From DASVEE01 sp036399695 (lineage in GTDB: Bacteria; Acidobacteriota; Thermoanaerobaculia; Gp7-AA8): a stretch of 7,339 nt of DNA. Position numbers and translations under genes: made by a program. Below are positions 4,635 to 7,339 of this stretch, piece by piece; position 1 is the stretch's first letter, and each line of letters opens with the position of its first letter. Below the pieces are notes generated by a model. The model was given only the letters and a program-made list of their open reading frames with translations, did no database searches and was not told where the DNA came from. The stretch lies in contig DASWMP010000245.1 in assembly GCA_036399695.1 (NCBI GenBank), positions 1-7,339 on the forward strand, given 5' to 3'.

Positions 4635-6332
4635 ATGACGATCACGACTGCAGTCCCGGAAACCAAGGCCCAGAAGGTCGAGCGCCTCAAGCGGGAGAAG
4701 AACCCGTGGGAAGCGCTCGACGAGCTGCGCGCCTTCGCCCCGCTCGGCTTCGACAACATCCCGGCCGAGTGGCTCGGCACCTATCTCCGCTGGTGGGGCG
4801 TCTATACGCAGGGCGACGGTGCCGGCGTCCTCGGTGGCGTGAAAGGGGAAGGGCGCTCCGCGCCGTTCCTCATGGCGCGCATCCGGCTGACGAACGGCAT
4901 CGTCAGCAGCCATCAGGTGCGCACCATCGCCCGCGTCGCCGCCGAGTACGCCCGCGGCACGGCCGACATCACGGTGCGGCAGAACATCCAGCTCCACTGG
5001 ATCCGCATCGAGAACCTGCCGGACGTCCTCGACGCCCTCTGGAGCGCCGGCCTGACGACGATGGGCTCGTGCGGCGACGACACGCGCAACATCACCGGCT
5101 GCCCGCTGGCCGGCGTCGACGGCGACGAGCTGGTCGACGCCTCGCCGCTCGCGCTCGAAGCGACACAACAGCTCGTCGGCAATGCCGAGTTCTACAACCT
5201 GCCGCGCAAGTTCAAGGTGGCGATCACCGGCTGCCGCCTCTGGTGCTGCTACCCGGAGATCAACGACGTCGCCCTGACGGCCGTCGAACAGCAGGGCGAA
5301 GTCGGCTTTGCCCTGCGTGTCGCGGGCGGCCTGTCGAACGAGCCGCATCTCGCGGTGCGCGTGCCGGTGTTCGTCCGCTGGCATGAAGCGGTGCCGGTGG
5401 TGCGCGCGATCGCGGAGGTCTTCCGCGCTGCTGACGAGCTGCGCGAGCACCGCGACAAGGCACGCATGAAGCAGCTCTTCCTCCGCCACGGCTGGACGGC
5501 CGAGCGGATGCGCGAAGCGATCGAGGAGCGTCTCGGCCATCGCCTCCAGACGCTGGTGCGCGACACGCCGCCGGCGGGCGTGTATCGCGATCACGTCGGC
5601 GTGCACCCGCAGAAGCAGGCCGGCTACAGCTTCGTCGGCGTGAACGTCCTGCGCGGACGCATCACGCCCGCGCAGCTCGAAGTGGCGGCCGATCTCGCGG
5701 ACCGTTACGGCTCGGGGGAGATCCGCACCACGAACATGCAGAACTTCCTCATCCCTAACGTCAGCAACGAGCAGGTGGCGGAGGTCGTGACCGCGCTCGA
5801 ACGGGCCGGGTTGCCGGTCTGCGCGTCGTCCTTTGCGCGCGGCGCCGTCGCCTGCACCGGCATGGAGTTCTGCAAGCTGGCCATCACGGAGACGAAGTCG
5901 TTCACCCGCTGGCTCGTGCACGAGCTGGAGGAGCGGCTGCCCGGCTTCGCCGAGGAGCTGAGGCTGAACGTGACGGGCTGCCCGAACAGTTGCGGCCAGC
6001 ACTGGATCGCTGACATCGGCATCGAGGGGAAGAAAGTGCGCGCCGGCGGCGAGATGGTGGACGCCTACTACTTCTGCGTCGGCGGCGGCGTCGGAGCCTT
6101 CCCGGCCATCGCGCGTCCCGTCGGCTACCGCTGCTCCGCGCTGGAAGTACCGGACGCGATCGAGCGGCTGCTGCGGTCGTACCTCGAGCTGCGCGACGAC
6201 GGCGAGTCGCTGCGCGAGTTCTTCGCCCGTCATTCAAACGACGCATTGCGCGGCTATCTGGCCGGCATCGCCGTGGAAGCGGTGGAGCGCGACCGTCCGG
6301 CCGCCGCGCCGCCGCATGGATTGGAGGTGTGA
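4635..6332 (+). CDS. cysI: Assimilatory sulfite reductase, siroheme [4Fe-4S] type (CysI/NirA family)
   Basis: Reduces sulfite to sulfide by six electrons in the cytoplasm. It starts at ATG 4635, 2 nt after the cysA stop, with GGGA (4622-4625) about 9 nt upstream. Over its 565 residues the two-fold family repeat is visible: an N-terminal half with TVRQNIQLHWI, NITGCPLAGVD and FYNLPRKFKVAITGC, and a C-terminal half with GEIRTTNMQNFLIPN. The iron-sulfur/siroheme cysteines are C407-x5-C413 (CTGMEFC) and C449-x3-C453 (CPNSC). A CysJ-type flavoprotein gene is absent, so a ferredoxin donor like that of NirA/SirA enzymes is likely. Nitrite and sulfite reductases of this fold are hard to separate by sequence; sulfite is preferred because the gene lies between cysA and cysH. 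GCRLWCCYPEIND (from ~residue 199) has three cysteines, one more than I would expect. All twelve Cys codons are TGC. Confidence 0.9.
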   Translation: MTITTAVPETKAQKVERLKREKNPWEALDELRAFAPLGFDNIPAEWLGTYLRWWGVYTQGDGAGVLGGVKGEGRSAPFLMARIRLTNGIVSSHQVRTIARVAAEYARGTADITVRQNIQLHWIRIENLPDVLDALWSAGLTTMGSCGDDTRNITGCPLAGVDGDELVDASPLALEATQQLVGNAEFYNLPRKFKVAITGCRLWCCYPEINDVALTAVEQQGEVGFALRVAGGLSNEPHLAVRVPVFVRWHEAVPVVRAIAEVFRAADELREHRDKARMKQLFLRHGWTAERMREAIEERLGHRLQTLVRDTPPAGVYRDHVGVHPQKQAGYSFVGVNVLRGRITPAQLEVAADLADRYGSGEIRTTNMQNFLIPNVSNEQVAEVVTALERAGLPVCASSFARGAVACTGMEFCKLAITETKSFTRWLVHELEERLPGFAEELRLNVTGCPNSCGQHWIADIGIEGKKVRAGGEMVDAYYFCVGGGVGAFPAIARPVGYRCSALEVPDAIERLLRSYLELRDDGESLREFFARHSNDALRGYLAGIAVEAVERDRPAAAPPHGLEV

Positions 6333-6333
6333 G

Positions 6334-6489
6334 ATGACGACCGTTCACCTGCTCGGAATCGCACTGCTCGCCCTGGCCGGAGGGGCGACGTGGCTGGAGC
6401 GCCGCACCACGTCCGTCCGCGCCTCGTTCATCGTCTGGATCGCCTACGTCGTCTCGCTCTGCGGCGGCACCGCGCTGTTAGTGCCCTGA
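6334..6489 (+). CDS. Small two-helix membrane protein, unknown function
   Basis: A 51-residue ORF lies 1 nt after the cysI stop. It starts at ATG 6334 behind one of the best Shine-Dalgarno sequences in the window, GGAGGTG (6323-6329), and ends at TGA 6487-6489. The protein has two hydrophobic segments, VHLLGIALLALAGGATW (about 4-20) and FIVWIAYVVSLCGGTALLV (about 32-50). A short polar, basic loop, LERRTTSVRAS, separates them. It has no signal peptide motif, no catalytic motif and one cysteine. I do not recognise the family. Position between sulfite reductase and APS reductase, and the strong ribosome binding site, argue that it is really translated. Possible roles include a partner of the importer or of a membrane electron donor, but nothing in the sequence decides this. 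Confidence 0.7.
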   Translation: MTTVHLLGIALLALAGGATWLERRTTSVRASFIVWIAYVVSLCGGTALLVP

Positions 6490-6513
6490 AAAAGGGCCCT
6501 GAAAGGAAAGCCC

Positions 6514-7176
6514 ATGAAAGGACTGGTTGTCCCCGTACCGATTCCCAACGCAGAACACTGGAGCGCCGCCGAGCTGCTGGAGTGGACTGCCGCGCATCAC
6601 GCGCCCAACGTCGCCATTGCCTCCAGCTTCGGCGCCGAGGATGTCGTGCTCATCGACCTGGCGTCGCGCGCCGGCGCCGAGATCCGCATCTTCACCCTCG
6701 ACACGCGCGTGCTCTTCCCGGAGACGTACGCGCTGATCGACCGTATCGAGACCAGGTACGGCGTCACTGTGGAGCGCAGCTATCCTCCCGCCGACGCCGC
6801 CGACGGCCTCTGGCTGACGGACCCGGACCGCTGCTGCAACCTGCGCAAGGTCGTACCCCTGCAACGCAAGCTGGCCATGCTCGACGCCTGGGTCACCGGC
6901 GTCCGCCGCGACCAGGCCCCCACCCGCGCCAACACCCGCAAACTCGAATGGGACCCGAAGTTCGGCCTGGTCAAAGTGAACCCCCTGGCCGACTGGACCT
7001 CGCCGATGGTCTGGCGCTACATCTACGACTACGACGTCCCGTACAACCCCCTGCACGACCGCAACTATCCGAGCATCGGCTGCACCCACTGCACCCGCGC
7101 CGTAGCGCCGGGCGAGGACCCGCGAGCCGGGCGGTGGAGCGGCACGGAGAAGACGGAGTGCGGGTTGCACGTGTGA
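6514..7176 (+). CDS. cysH: Assimilatory adenylylsulfate (APS) reductase, CysH
   Basis: Reduces APS to sulfite and AMP, using thioredoxin or glutathione-type thiols. It starts at ATG 6514 with AAAGGAAAG (6502-6510) as ribosome binding site. Over 220 residues the N-type ATP pyrophosphatase fold shows the phosphate-binding loop SSFGAED (37-43), TLDTRVLFPETY and the substrate motif GVRRDQAPTR. The [4Fe-4S] cysteines C107-C108 and C190-x2-C193 mark an APS reductase rather than a PAPS reductase, which lacks the cluster. The catalytic cysteine is C216 in the C-terminal TECGLHV. This agrees with the absence of an APS kinase gene in the window. It is the last gene of the operon seen here; no clear terminator follows. 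All five Cys codons are TGC. Confidence 0.95.
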   Translation: MKGLVVPVPIPNAEHWSAAELLEWTAAHHAPNVAIASSFGAEDVVLIDLASRAGAEIRIFTLDTRVLFPETYALIDRIETRYGVTVERSYPPADAADGLWLTDPDRCCNLRKVVPLQRKLAMLDAWVTGVRRDQAPTRANTRKLEWDPKFGLVKVNPLADWTSPMVWRYIYDYDVPYNPLHDRNYPSIGCTHCTRAVAPGEDPRAGRWSGTEKTECGLHV

Positions 7177-7192
7177 GGGCGGGGGGGGTGTA

Positions 7193-7220
7193 CGTTGTCC
7201 GTTGCTCGTTGTCCGTTCTC
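7193..7220. repeat. Heptanucleotide tandem repeat (CGTTGTC type)
   Basis: Four consecutive 7-bp units start 16 nt after the cysH stop: CGTTGTC, CGTTGCT, CGTTGTC and CGTTCTC. The repeat period equals that of the GGATTGA array behind cysN, though the sequence differs. A run of eight G (7181-7188) lies just before it. No open reading frame or terminator is seen between cysH and the window end (7177-7339); this repeat and the palindrome at 7304 are the only structures I find there. Confidence 0.7.
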
Positions 7221-7303
7221 GCTAGCCGCGCTCATCGTGAACGCGAAGGGTTGGAGCGGCGTGTCCGCTGCCACGCAGCCGACGGTATCAACTGTCATCC
7301 CGA

Positions 7304-7339
7304 GCCAAGCACCGCGCTGCGCGCAGCGCGGTGCTTGGC
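7304..7339. repeat. Perfect 36-nt palindrome at the window end
   Basis: The 18 bases GCCAAGCACCGCGCTGCG (7304-7321) are followed at once by their exact reverse complement (7322-7339). The symmetry runs to the last base and may continue: the preceding GTCATCCCGA (7294-7303) would be matched if the next bases were TCGGGATGAC. GTCATCCCGAGC resembles the edge of dispersed intergenic repeats seen in some GC-rich bacteria (recalled, not checked). No T-run is visible, so a terminator role for cysH cannot be judged from this window. Confidence 0.8.

Noticed and set aside
4269..6233. 654-codon open frame on the minus strand
   Set aside because: It is antisense to cysA and cysI, whose motifs are intact. 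It is a product of GC-rich codon bias and resembles no family.
4635..6332. Assimilatory nitrite reductase instead of sulfite reductase
   Set aside because: The fold cannot exclude it, but the neighbours are all sulfate assimilation genes and no nitrate genes are present.
6483..6504. Direct repeat GCCCTGAAA at 6483-6491 and 6496-6504 between the small ORF and cysH
   Set aside because: It is only 9 nt at a 13-nt offset and partly serves as the cysH ribosome binding region, so it is probably chance or a tiny duplication.

Overview
The window is GC-rich and tightly packed on the + strand. It holds most of an assimilatory sulfate reduction locus: the 3' end of cysN (ATP sulfurylase GTPase subunit), a sulfate ABC importer (binding protein, CysT, CysW, CysA), a siroheme sulfite reductase (CysI/NirA type), a 51-residue two-helix membrane protein, and an APS-type CysH reductase. 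The importer genes overlap by ATGA and the later genes follow closely, so positions ~1219-7176 read as one operon. The organism cannot be named from this. High GC, a signal peptide ending in AQA, an APS-type (not PAPS-type) CysH and short intergenic repeats suggest a free-living GC-rich bacterium, for example Acidobacteriota or Gemmatimonadota (inference, low confidence).

Region by region: 2-652 is the truncated cysN, whose stop codon lies inside the first unit of a heptanucleotide repeat. Positions 646-760 carry GGATTGA repeats and their inverted copies, able to fold into a ~30-bp hairpin. 761-890 has weak promoter candidates. 891-1200 is the most interesting part: two leader ORFs of 27 and 29 codons, each with its own Shine-Dalgarno sequence, each with a Cys-Cys pair at codons 12-13 or 13-14, and each followed by a strong intrinsic terminator starting 77 or 75 nt after the first Cys codon. 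Sequences just downstream of each Cys pair can pair with the 5' arm of the following terminator. This is the layout of two consecutive cysteine-sensing transcription attenuators in front of the sulfate importer. All six leader Cys codons are TGT, whereas all 23 Cys codons in the structural genes are TGC.

How the genes work together: sulfate is captured by the periplasmic binding protein and imported by CysT/CysW with ATP hydrolysis by CysA. CysN, with a CysD presumably encoded upstream, activates it to APS. CysH reduces APS directly to sulfite and CysI reduces sulfite to sulfide for cysteine synthesis. No APS kinase (cysC) or CysJ flavoprotein is visible, consistent with a direct APS route and a ferredoxin-type electron donor. 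Cysteine, the end product, would feed back through charged tRNA-Cys on the tandem leader. The window ends in a second heptamer repeat (CGTTGTC type) and a perfect 36-nt palindrome at its last base.
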